From Proteiniphilum sp. UBA5267 (GTDB taxonomy: Bacteria; Bacteroidota; Bacteroidia; Bacteroidales; Dysgonomonadaceae), in assembly GCA_002411515.1 (NCBI GenBank), contig DHTF01000054.1, positions 26,456-34,549 of the forward strand: a DNA stretch of 8,094 nucleotides, given 5' to 3'. Both the position numbers and the translations under genes were made by a program. Each line of letters starts with the position of its first letter. Within the stretch, counting starts at the first letter, position 1. The notes below the pieces were generated by a model. It searched no databases and was not told the origin of the DNA. It saw nothing but the letters and a program-made list of their open reading frames with translations. Below, in pieces: positions 1-6,512 of the stretch.

Positions 1-297
1 TGTCGACAGGAGATGCCCAACGTGGTAGCTGCTTACGACAAGTATAAATCGAAAGGTTTTGAGGTGGTTGGTGTTTCCTTTGATCAGGATCACGAACGTT
101 GGACCCAGGGTATAAAAGATTTGAATATGACCTGGCCGCAGATGTCAGACCTTCAGTACTGGGACAGTCCTGTTGTGGACCTCTACGCAATTAACGGCAT
201 ACCACATACCATTCTTTTGGATAAGGATGGGGTCATCATTGAGAAAGATCTCAGAGGAGATGCGCTGGATGCCAAGCTGGCAGAGTTAATGCCGTGA
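1..297 (+). CDS. TlpA/ResA-like thioredoxin-fold protein, C-terminal part (5' end outside window)
   Basis: The frame is open from the first base and reads CRQEMPNV, which is what normally follows WCGP in the redox site of TlpA/ResA-type thioredoxins. The window therefore begins at the second (resolving) cysteine, and the first cysteine and N-terminal part are missing. The 98 visible residues cover the rest of the fold: a helix, the strand FEVVGVSFD, and the cis-proline segment GIPHTILLDKDG near residues 63-74, then a final helix ending at TGA 295-297. Family members are membrane- or periplasm-facing thiol-disulfide oxidoreductases that reduce or exchange disulfides. In Bacteroidota many carry an N-terminal DUF4369-like domain, which cannot be checked here. 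A terminator follows directly, so this is the last gene of its transcript. The fold assignment is secure; the exact partner is unknown. Confidence 0.9.
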   Translation, partial: CRQEMPNVVAAYDKYKSKGFEVVGVSFDQDHERWTQGIKDLNMTWPQMSDLQYWDSPVVDLYAINGIPHTILLDKDGVIIEKDLRGDALDAKLAELMP

Positions 298-321
298 CAG
301 TTTCGGTTGACACCAAATAGG

Positions 322-354
322 AAAATGAGCTGCATATTGTAGCTCATTTTTTTT
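322..354 (+). terminator. Rho-independent terminator after the thioredoxin-like gene
   Basis: The arms AAAATGAGCT (322-331) and AGCTCATTTT (341-350) are perfectly complementary. The stem can extend by three more pairs (332-334 with 338-340, one of them G-T), leaving a three-base loop. The right arm runs into eight consecutive T (347-354). It lies 24 bases after the stop codon. On the opposite strand the left arm supplies only four T, so it would be a much weaker terminator there, and no minus-strand gene needs one. Confidence 0.9.
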
Positions 355-372
355 CAATCCGAAATTTATCGC

Positions 373-380
373 TATTTTTG
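373..380 (+). promoter_or_regulatory. Bacteroidota-type -7 promoter element before the amidase gene
   Basis: TATTTTTG is an exact match to the Bacteroidota sigma-ABfr -7 consensus TAnnTTTG. It sits between the upstream terminator and the amidase ATG at 396. Transcription would be expected to begin around 384-387, leaving a leader of only about 10 bases. The place where the -33 element (TTTG-like) should lie falls in the T-tract of the preceding terminator, about 19 bases upstream, and shows no good match. The call rests on the -7 match and position. Confidence 0.6.
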
Positions 381-395
381 TAAAAAGATATTCGC

Positions 396-1490
396 ATGAG
401 ACCCTGTAAGAAGCCATTTTTATTACTTTTTTTGGGCACATTTCTCTTTTTTTTCCCCGTTCAGCTCATATATGCACAGAATGACCAGTTTACCGTAGTG
501 ATTGATCCTGGTCACGGCGGGAAAGATCCCGGGGCAGTGGGCTCTGCGGCTAAAGAAAAAGATATCGTGCTCTCCGTCGGTTTGAAGCTGGGCGAACTCA
601 TTGAACAAAACCATCCCGATGTAAAGGTTCTCTATACACGTGATAAAGATCGTTTTGTCGAGTTAAACCAACGTGCAGAAATTGCTAACAGGGAACATGC
701 CGATTTATTTATATCCATTCATTGTAATGCGCTCGACCGGCGTCGTACCTCTCCCCAGGGTGTAGAGACATTTGTGCTGGGCTTGCATCGCAGCAAGGAT
801 AACCTGGATGTGGCCAAGGCAGAGAATGCTGTGATCATGTATGAAGATGATTATTCGGTGAAATATGAAGGCTTTAATCCGAATGAACCCGAATCCTATA
901 TTATTTTTGAGTTTATGGCCAACGAGTTCCTCTCACAGAGTGTGTACCTTGCTACGCTCGTGCAAAATCAGTTGATCACAAGCTCCCGACGCGCCAATCG
1001 GGATGTACGTCAGGCCGGTTTTTTGGTACTCAGAGAGGTGGCCATGCCCAGCATCCTCATTGAACTGGGTTATATCAGCAACAAACAGGAGGAGAAGTAC
1101 CTGAAGAGTGCCAGCGGACAGAGCTCCTTGGCTTCTTCCATTTATCAGGGATTTAAAGAATATAAGCGCGAGTACGATAAAAAAAGTCATGTTTTCACCG
1201 ACTCTCACAGAGATAGTGAGCCGACTGCAGCTCTGCCCATAACGAGCGGTGAAGCAGGGAAAAAAGAGTATCGTGTTCAGTTTTTGGTCTCCTCCTACAA
1301 GTATGAAAATGGGGCAGCTGCATTTAAAGGACTGAATCCGGTAGATTTTTACACCGATGGTTCCACCTATAAATATACATACGGGAGTACGTCCGATCAG
1401 AGAGCGATCGAACAATTACTTCGGGAGGCCCGAAAAAAGTTTAAAGATGCTTTTATTGTTGAATTTGAAGGCGGACAACGTGTGAGATAA
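396..1490 (+). CDS. Secreted zinc N-acetylmuramoyl-L-alanine amidase (Amidase_3) with SPOR-like C-terminus
   Basis: This 364-residue protein should cleave the amide bond between N-acetylmuramic acid and L-alanine in peptidoglycan, in the periplasm, as in cell separation or wall turnover. It starts with a signal peptide: a basic RPCKK end, a long Leu/Phe core and probable cleavage after IYA (residue 27). The Amidase_3 domain covers about 33-258. Presumed zinc ligands are H40 in DPGHGG, E54 and H109 in SIHCNA, and the catalytic glutamate is E223 in ILIELGY. Between H109 and E223 there is an acidic insertion (about 133-185). Its position matches the insertion that holds the autoinhibitory helix in E. 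coli AmiB/AmiC, so it may be regulatory here too. After a polar linker, residues 291-362 resemble a SPOR-like peptidoglycan-binding domain. The mlaD-like gene begins 13 bases later, so the two are probably cotranscribed. There is no Shine-Dalgarno sequence. Family is certain; the paralogue is not, so no gene symbol is given. Confidence 0.93.
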   Translation: MRPCKKPFLLLFLGTFLFFFPVQLIYAQNDQFTVVIDPGHGGKDPGAVGSAAKEKDIVLSVGLKLGELIEQNHPDVKVLYTRDKDRFVELNQRAEIANREHADLFISIHCNALDRRRTSPQGVETFVLGLHRSKDNLDVAKAENAVIMYEDDYSVKYEGFNPNEPESYIIFEFMANEFLSQSVYLATLVQNQLITSSRRANRDVRQAGFLVLREVAMPSILIELGYISNKQEEKYLKSASGQSSLASSIYQGFKEYKREYDKKSHVFTDSHRDSEPTAALPITSGEAGKKEYRVQFLVSSYKYENGAAAFKGLNPVDFYTDGSTYKYTYGSTSDQRAIEQLLREARKKFKDAFIVEFEGGQRVR

Positions 1491-1503
1491 TGATTATGAC
1501 CCT

Positions 1504-2397
1504 ATGAAAATAAACTTAAACCGTTATGCAATCATTGGCTTGACATTCATTGCCAGTATTGCCATGATTTACTTTGGAATCAACTTTCTGAAAGGAATCA
1601 ATGTACTCAAGAAACAAAATCAATATTACGCTGTCTTCGACGATGTATCTCAATTGCTCATCTCTTCACCGGTGTATGTGAAGGGTTATCAGATCGGATT
1701 GATTAACGATATCCGGATGATTGGAGAAGATCCCCTGCGCTTTGTAGTGGGAATTAACCTGAAAGAGCCCCTACAGATCACGGAAGGCAGTTATCTCGAA
1801 TATGGGGTTGACATGTTCGGCGCCTCTACTGTGAAGTTGGTATTGGTGCCATCGCATGGATACCTTCAACCGGGCGATACCCTCACGGGAGCCAAGGAAT
1901 TTGGCTTGATGGAAAGTGTGGCAAAAGTTGTACCCCGGACAGATTCCATTCTCCAGCGCGTCGACTCGATCGTCTACACATTGCACAAACTCATGGCACA
2001 CCCCATGTGGACAAGTTCTATAGAGGGTATTGGCAGTACGGTGGATCAATTGAATAACTCCAGCAAAAGTCTGAACAGGATGGTGGGGGTTTTGGAAAAA
2101 GACCTGCCTCAGATTAGCAATAATCTTTCTGATGTCTCCTCCGATTTACAGGAAATGACTGGCAAACTCAATCAAATGGATATTGATAGCACCTACGCCT
2201 CCATCGACGAGACGGTGAATAACCTGAAAAGACTGACCCAAAAAATGAACAGTAGTGACAATTCGATCGGTCTATTGATGAACGATACAAGACTGCATGA
2301 TAGCCTGAATGTAACCATTGATACGGCGACAAAACTGCTAGAAGATATTCGCCAAAATCCGGAGCGATACCTCAGTATCAAAGTGCGATTATTTTAA
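1504..2397 (+). CDS. MlaD family protein (MCE domain), inner-membrane anchored
   Basis: This 297-residue protein has an N-terminal transmembrane segment at about 8-29, then a single MCE domain at about 38-116 (YYAVFDDVSQL, PVYVKGYQIGLI, FGASTVKLVLVP). MlaD-type proteins are the periplasmic lipid-binding component of ABC transporters that move phospholipids between inner and outer membranes. Residues about 130-285 are predicted largely helical and rich in Asn, Ser and Leu, the region that in MCE proteins forms a helical barrel or tunnel. The end (LLEDIRQNPERYLSIKVRLF) is the tail common to Bacteroidota MlaD family proteins, so the protein is complete. The ATPase and permease partners are not in the window. 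Pairing with an upstream amidase is, from general knowledge, a common Bacteroidota arrangement. ATG 1504 is chosen because it is directly before the basic residues and membrane helix. The lipid substrate is unknown. Confidence 0.9.
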   Translation: MKINLNRYAIIGLTFIASIAMIYFGINFLKGINVLKKQNQYYAVFDDVSQLLISSPVYVKGYQIGLINDIRMIGEDPLRFVVGINLKEPLQITEGSYLEYGVDMFGASTVKLVLVPSHGYLQPGDTLTGAKEFGLMESVAKVVPRTDSILQRVDSIVYTLHKLMAHPMWTSSIEGIGSTVDQLNNSSKSLNRMVGVLEKDLPQISNNLSDVSSDLQEMTGKLNQMDIDSTYASIDETVNNLKRLTQKMNSSDNSIGLLMNDTRLHDSLNVTIDTATKLLEDIRQNPERYLSIKVRLF

Positions 2398-2399
2398 TT

Positions 2400-2492
2400 G
2401 CAGCAGTTTTGTTTTAGGTCCTCATAAAGACGTTAAATAGAATAATTCTAAATAGCGAGATTCCGGGAATTAAAACAAAACCCTTTGGCTGC
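2400..2492. repeat. Long imperfect inverted repeat with two nested palindromes after the mlaD-like stop codon
   Basis: Starting two bases after the stop codon, GTTTTGTTTTA (2406-2416) is a perfect 11-base inverse complement of TAAAACAAAAC (2471-2481). A further five pairs, GCAGC (2400-2404) with GCTGC (2488-2492), lie outside a 1-by-6 internal loop. The 54 enclosed bases contain two more palindromes: TAGAAT-A-ATTCTA (2438-2450) and ATTCC-G-GGAAT (2460-2470). Transcribed, this could fold as a multibranched structure. No T-tract follows the right arm on the plus strand or the left arm on the minus strand, so it is not a standard terminator. It could be a 3' UTR structure, a leader element for dnaA, or a protein-binding site. 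The pairing is visible; the role is unknown. Confidence 0.6.
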
Positions 2493-2567
2493 TCGGAGAT
2501 AAGTAACAAAATTGTAATATACCTGTGTTTCTTAAAAAGGAAAACGTCTGCTTGTATCTTGTTGTTA

Positions 2568-2611
2568 ATGATTTATTTATGATTTAGTTATAATTAGTTA
2601 ATAATTGATTT
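2568..2611. repeat. AT-rich 10-12 base near-tandem repeats upstream of dnaA
   Basis: Four consecutive related units can be laid out: ATGATTTATTT (2568-2578), ATGATTTAGTT (2579-2589), ATAATTAGTT (2590-2599) and AATAATTGATTT (2600-2611). The first two differ at one position, and TTAGTTA recurs at 2584 and 2594, ten bases apart. The units are helically phased and almost free of G and C. Such an array resembles the AT-rich repeats of a DNA unwinding element, and it lies 145 bases before dnaA. However, strong DnaA boxes are absent nearby, so an origin role is only a possibility. It may equally be promoter-associated AT-rich DNA. Confidence 0.45.
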
Positions 2612-2755
2612 GCAGAGAATTACGGGTATTCCGTTGATAAATAGCATTGTATTGTCAGGATAGATTTTCTGAAAAAAAGATCATTTTTTTATCTCGTTTT
2701 TTTTTTGAAAATTTGTATTCCTGTTGTGGGAAAATAAAGATCATTATAGAATTCA

Positions 2756-4159
2756 ATGAAAAGAGACTGTCGTTTTTTATGGAACAATTGTTTGAATGTC
2801 ATACGGGACAACATCCCCGAGCCGGCATTTAATACATGGTTTGTACCTATTGTGCCATTGAAATATGAGGATCATGTACTTACCGTACAAGTTCCCAGTC
2901 AATTTTTTTATGAATACCTGGAGGATAAATATCTTGATCTTATTCAGCAGACTCTTTACCGAGAAATTGGAGAGGGAACCATTCTCAATTACCGCATTCT
3001 GGTAGAGACAGAGAGTAATACTGCTGTAGAGCTTCGAGGAGAAAGCAAGCCGTTTGTCGGGAAAGAAAAAAGTGTCTCCAAAAAAGTTGTTGCCAAGGTA
3101 CCCAGTCCATTCGACAGAGTAGAAACCTCGGAATTCGACTCACAGATCAATTCAAAGTATACTTTTCTCAATTTTTTTGAGGGAGAGAGCAACCGGCTGG
3201 CACGTACAGCCGCTGAAGCTGTAGCCAATAACCCCGCAAAGACAGCATTCAATCCTCTTTTTGTGCATGGCCATTCGGGTGTGGGCAAGACACATCTTTG
3301 TCATGCCATCGGTTCAAAAGTTGAGGCACTTTACCCTGAGAAAAAAGTATTGTACTTATCCGCCCATCTCTTCAAGGTGCAGTTTACTGATGCCCGCAGA
3401 TTCAATACCATCAACGATTTCATCAATTTCTACCAGAGCATCGACGTGCTCATTATCGACGATATACATGAATTGTCGGGGTTAGAAAAGACACAGAATA
3501 CCTTTTTTCATATTTTCAATCACCTGCATCAGAATAACAAACAACTGGTGATGACCTCCGATTGTCCTCCCATGGATATGCAGGGTATGGAAGAAAGGCT
3601 GCTCACCCGTTTTCGCTGGGGTCTTACCACCCGGCTGGAGCGTCCCGATAAAGAACTCCGTAAGAAAATTCTGCAAAACAAGGTTTTATCCGATGGTCTT
3701 TCCATTCCTTCCAACGTGATTGATTTCATTGCGGAGAATGTGACAGAGAATGTACGTGATCTGGAGGGTATTGTGGTTTCACTGATGGCCCATTCTATCA
3801 TTAACAACCGGGAGATTGACATGAATCTTGCTCGTCGGGTGGTGGAACAGAGCATTAAATTTGAACGCAAGCGAATCACTGTACAAAAGATTCAGGATAC
3901 AGTTTCGGAATTTTTCGACATCAAAAAAGAACTGATTCAATCGTCCTCCCGAAAGCGTGAAATCGTGCAAGCTCGACAGGTGACCATGTTTTTTATCAAG
4001 AAACATACAGAGCTTTCTCTTTCTCAGATAGGGGTGCAGGTGGGTAACCGCAATCACGCTACCGTATTGCATGCATGCAATACAGTGAAAAATTTTTACG
4101 AAGTAGACAAAGCATTCCGTTCAGACATCGAAGAGATTGAAAAGTTACTGAACGCTTGA
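2756..4159 (+). CDS. dnaA: Chromosomal replication initiator protein DnaA
   Basis: DnaA binds origin boxes in the cytoplasm, oligomerises with ATP and opens the duplex. All four domains are present in 467 residues, the same length as E. coli DnaA. Domain I (about 1-85) has LWNNCL and TWFVPIVPL, and a short Lys/Ser-rich linker follows. The AAA+ domain has Walker A GHSGVGKTH (172-180), Walker B VLIIDDIH (231-238), sensor I TSD (267-269), the arginine-finger motif LLTRFRWGL (R285) and sensor II NVRDLEG (R334). Domain IV carries the DNA contacts R399, R407, Q408, H434 and H439. ATG 2756 fits because LWNNCL lies at the usual distance from the N-terminus. There is no Shine-Dalgarno sequence. Oddities: C270 follows the TSD of sensor I where a basic residue is usual, and N433 replaces the usual Asp before H434. 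Both are one transition from the common codon. The gene appears to be monocistronic. Confidence 0.97.
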   Translation: MKRDCRFLWNNCLNVIRDNIPEPAFNTWFVPIVPLKYEDHVLTVQVPSQFFYEYLEDKYLDLIQQTLYREIGEGTILNYRILVETESNTAVELRGESKPFVGKEKSVSKKVVAKVPSPFDRVETSEFDSQINSKYTFLNFFEGESNRLARTAAEAVANNPAKTAFNPLFVHGHSGVGKTHLCHAIGSKVEALYPEKKVLYLSAHLFKVQFTDARRFNTINDFINFYQSIDVLIIDDIHELSGLEKTQNTFFHIFNHLHQNNKQLVMTSDCPPMDMQGMEERLLTRFRWGLTTRLERPDKELRKKILQNKVLSDGLSIPSNVIDFIAENVTENVRDLEGIVVSLMAHSIINNREIDMNLARRVVEQSIKFERKRITVQKIQDTVSEFFDIKKELIQSSSRKREIVQARQVTMFFIKKHTELSLSQIGVQVGNRNHATVLHACNTVKNFYEVDKAFRSDIEEIEKLLNA

Positions 4160-4238
4160 TTCTTCAATAAAGACAAATTCTTCCCGGATGTTTTTTTATT
4201 TTCCCTCTATTCTGTGTGGGGTATTTAATTGAATTCAT

Positions 4239-4246
4239 TATATTTG
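4239..4246 (+). promoter_or_regulatory. Bacteroidota-type -7 promoter element for the nuclease operon
   Basis: TATATTTG matches TAnnTTTG exactly and lies 49 bases before the nuclease ATG at 4296. A TGTG at 4215-4218, 20 bases upstream, is a one-mismatch candidate for the -33 TTTG element. Transcription would start near 4251, giving a leader of about 45 bases. As no closer promoter is seen within the three genes, it probably serves all of them. Confidence 0.6.
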
Positions 4247-4295
4247 TTCTTTTGTTGGAATCAGTCTAACATGATTCTGCCTTATCATATAAGAA

Positions 4296-5219
4296 ATGAA
4301 TTATTCTCCGCAGAGCCTCCTTGCTCTACTTTTTCTGTATATCTCGGGCACCCTCGCTGCACAGGTACCCAATAACTATTATGCCAGTGCTGAAGGTAAA
4401 AAAGGAGCTGAATTGAAAACTGCGTTGTTTGAGATCATCAAAAATCCGCAGGTGGTTCCATATACCGATTTATGGGAACTCTTCCGGATTACCGACTCCA
4501 AGAAGAACAACAAAGTGTGGGATATGTATTCCGATAATCCTGAAAATGGAGCCGGATATCTTTTTGATTTCAGTAATCATCGTTGTGGTTCCTATCGCAA
4601 GGAGGGTGACTGCTATAATCGGGAACATACCTTGCCTAAGAGCTGGTATAACGAATCGGAGGAACTCCACTCTGATCTCTTTCACTTATACCCAACCGAT
4701 GGTTACGTGAACAACCGAAGGGGGAACCTTCCCTTTGGCGAGGCTGGTATAACCTTCTGGGAGTCATCAAACGGATCGAAAATAGGGCAAAATACATTCG
4801 GTGATTATACACAAACAATTTTTGAACCCATCGATGCCTACAAAGGAGATTTCGCCCGCACTTTCTTCTATCTGGTTACTGCTTATGAGGACTTGTTGCC
4901 ACTGTGGCACTCCGACCAGGTGGGAGGAAGCAGTTACCCTGGTTTCAGTAACTGGTCGCTTAACCTGATGCTGAAATGGCATCGGGATGATCCGGTCAGC
5001 ATCAAGGAAGTGCGCAGGAATGAGAAAGTTTACCAGATACAAAAAAACCGAAATCCCTATATCGATTATCCCGAATTGGTTGAATATGTCTGGGGCGATT
5101 TCAAAACCACAAGCTTTGAAACCTCGGCTCTCTCCGATAGTTTTTTGAAAATTGAATGCAGCCCCTTTGAACGCTGGTTGCAGGATATGAAGGGACTCCT
5201 CAAACGAAACAACCAATGA
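4296..5219 (+). CDS. Secreted endonuclease I family nuclease (EndA/Vvn/NucM type)
   Basis: This 307-residue protein belongs to the endonuclease I family of beta-beta-alpha metal nucleases, which cut DNA (often also RNA) with little sequence preference and normally act in the periplasm or outside the cell. A signal peptide is clear: hydrophobic LLALLFLYISGTL, then LAA with probable cleavage after residue 22. The nuclease core is unmistakable: CYNREHTLPKSW (106-117) with the catalytic histidine H111, then HSDLFHLYPTDGYVNNRRGN (125-144) and LPFGE (145-149), which supply metal- and phosphate-binding residues, including the Asn expected for metal binding. C97 and C106 flank the active site and may form a disulfide. 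The last 70 residues, after the WSLNLMLKWHRDDPVS segment, are typical of the family. No additional domain or secretion-sorting tail is seen. The stop codon overlaps the next start as ATGA. Substrate range and final location are inferred. Confidence 0.92.
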   Translation: MNYSPQSLLALLFLYISGTLAAQVPNNYYASAEGKKGAELKTALFEIIKNPQVVPYTDLWELFRITDSKKNNKVWDMYSDNPENGAGYLFDFSNHRCGSYRKEGDCYNREHTLPKSWYNESEELHSDLFHLYPTDGYVNNRRGNLPFGEAGITFWESSNGSKIGQNTFGDYTQTIFEPIDAYKGDFARTFFYLVTAYEDLLPLWHSDQVGGSSYPGFSNWSLNLMLKWHRDDPVSIKEVRRNEKVYQIQKNRNPYIDYPELVEYVWGDFKTTSFETSALSDSFLKIECSPFERWLQDMKGLLKRNNQ

Positions 5220-6508
5220 ACTATTGGTGGATAATACTTTTCCTTTTATTCCATTCCGTTTCATGCGATATTTTTGCGGCAAGGATATACCCGGATGACC
5301 AATTCGGCACTGCTGCCACAAGGAAGATTGCGGTAATCACCGATGTGCATTATCTTGCCACGCAATTGGTTGAAGAAGGAGTCGCACTCTCCGCCTTTGA
5401 GGATGCAACCGGTAGAAAAACCGCAGAACTGCATGAAGTATTACAGGAAGTGTTGTCAAACCTCGAACGTGAAGCTCCGCACATACTTCTTGTCACGGGA
5501 GATTTAACCAATCACGGCGAACGACAGAGCCATTTGGATTTTATTAAACTCCTTAGGCCCCTTCAGAAAGTAGGAACACGAATTTTCGTGATTCCTGGTA
5601 ATCATGATGTCCATATCCCCGATGCCCGAGCCTATAAAGGAGACTCGCAATGGCCTGTGGAAGGGATTTCTTCCGTTGAGTTTGCCCAGTTGTATGGCGC
5701 CTACGGTTACGATAAAGCACTTCGCAGAGACAGTGCATCGCTCAGCTATCTGGCGGAGATTGATGAAAAGACCTGGCTGCTGGCAATCGACAGCAACAGG
5801 CATCAGGAATATCAGACCTCCTCACTTTCGGCTGGACGAATTCTACCCGAAACGTTGGAATGGGGGCTTCAAATCCTCCGTGAGGCTAAAGAAAAAGAGA
5901 TTACAGTGTTGGGGATGATGCACCATGGACTGGTAGAGCATATGCCTCACCAGGAAACTTTTTTCCCTGATTATCTTGTGGATGACTGGAAAATGCAGGC
6001 CGGCAGGCTGGCTGATGCTGGGCTCCGTATAATCTTTACCGGTCATTTTCACGCCAACGATATCACTCTTTTCACTTCTCCGGCGGGCCACAAAATATAT
6101 GATGTGGAGACTGCCAGCCTGGTGCAGTATCCCTTTGCCTATCGTATCATGGAATTAGAGGGTAAAAAACTCTCGGTTGACACCCGCTTTGTCACAACCA
6201 TTCCCGGAAACGTCGACTTGGACAGTGTCTCACGCAGGCGTCTCGAGGCGTTCACGCGCCGGGTGGCAAAACATAAACTGGACACAGGGGGATTCCCAAT
6301 TCCGGAAGAGGTGAGAGATAACTTGCTTGAAATGATCGTAGAGCTGAATCTTTTGCACGTAAGAGGAGATGAAATGTTGAATACCGACCTGCAGGAATTA
6401 ATTACACGCTTTGCTGACATGATGGGGACAAAGGTTGAAACAGACTCATTTGCTTTCGATTTTCCACCGGCAGACAACAAAGTGACTTTAACAATCGGGG
6501 AGAATTGA
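5216..6508 (+). CDS. Exported calcineurin-like metallophosphoesterase
   Basis: This 430-residue protein has a full set of calcineurin-like phosphoesterase motifs for a two-metal site: DVH (D43, H45), GDLTNHGE (G95-E102, D96 as bridging ligand), GNHD (128-131, N129 and H130), H236/H237 in MMHH and GHFH (276-279). It should hydrolyse phosphomono- or diesters; the substrate cannot be read from sequence. The N-terminus WWIILFLLFHSVSC is hydrophobic and indicates export. The Cys at 17 could be a lipidation site, but serine at -3 makes a poor lipobox, and cleavage after FAA (22) is the alternative. Residues about 320-430 form a separate C-terminal segment of unknown role, partly helical. The start overlaps the nuclease stop by four bases, which implies translational coupling and suggests linked work, for example removing phosphate from nucleotides released by the nuclease. 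That link is inference. Cyclic-nucleotide phosphodiesterase activity is another option. Confidence 0.88.
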   Translation: MNYWWIILFLLFHSVSCDIFAARIYPDDQFGTAATRKIAVITDVHYLATQLVEEGVALSAFEDATGRKTAELHEVLQEVLSNLEREAPHILLVTGDLTNHGERQSHLDFIKLLRPLQKVGTRIFVIPGNHDVHIPDARAYKGDSQWPVEGISSVEFAQLYGAYGYDKALRRDSASLSYLAEIDEKTWLLAIDSNRHQEYQTSSLSAGRILPETLEWGLQILREAKEKEITVLGMMHHGLVEHMPHQETFFPDYLVDDWKMQAGRLADAGLRIIFTGHFHANDITLFTSPAGHKIYDVETASLVQYPFAYRIMELEGKKLSVDTRFVTTIPGNVDLDSVSRRRLEAFTRRVAKHKLDTGGFPIPEEVRDNLLEMIVELNLLHVRGDEMLNTDLQELITRFADMMGTKVETDSFAFDFPPADNKVTLTIGEN

Positions 6509-6512
6509 GAAA

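Larger units (their letters stand above)
2398..2755. other. 358-base non-coding region between the mlaD-like gene and dnaA
   Basis: I see no supported gene here. The first 95 bases hold a nested inverted repeat (2400-2492). The rest is strongly AT-rich, with near-repeats at 2568-2611, a T-rich run at 2684-2706, and a 10-base direct repeat AAAGATCATT at 2676-2685 and 2736-2745. The region should contain the dnaA promoter, but there is no exact TAnnTTTG. The nearest are TAGATTTT (2661-2668) and TAGCATTG (2642-2649), each with one mismatch. Two sites match the DnaA box (as TGTGGATAA) at seven of nine bases: CGTTGATAA 2632-2640 and TGTGGGAAA 2725-2733. These are weak and may be chance. Confidence 0.6.

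Noticed and set aside
933..1415. Antisense open frame of 160 codons inside the amidase gene
   Set aside because: It lies wholly within a gene with clear zinc-amidase motifs and has no recognisable features of its own.
2661..2668. TAGATTTT as a dnaA -7 promoter element
   Set aside because: One mismatch at the conserved final G and no suitable -33 element; in AT-rich DNA such matches are frequent.
2725..2733. DnaA-box-like TGTGGGAAA just before dnaA
   Set aside because: Two mismatches from the consensus in nine bases; expected often by chance, so mentioned but not annotated as a site.
2647..2832. Short open frame of 61 codons overlapping the start of dnaA
   Set aside because: It begins with an alternative start in low-complexity AT-rich DNA and overlaps dnaA in another frame; it shows no domain or coding character.
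4169..4197. Possible terminator after dnaA: weak stem 4169-4175 with 4189-4195 running into a run of seven T
   Set aside because: The stem has a single G-C pair, one G-T wobble and a 13-base loop, and its own arm uses the T-tract; too weak to call.
4767..5321. Antisense open frame of 184 codons across the nuclease and phosphoesterase genes
   Set aside because: It is the reverse reading of two well-supported genes and has no recognisable motif.
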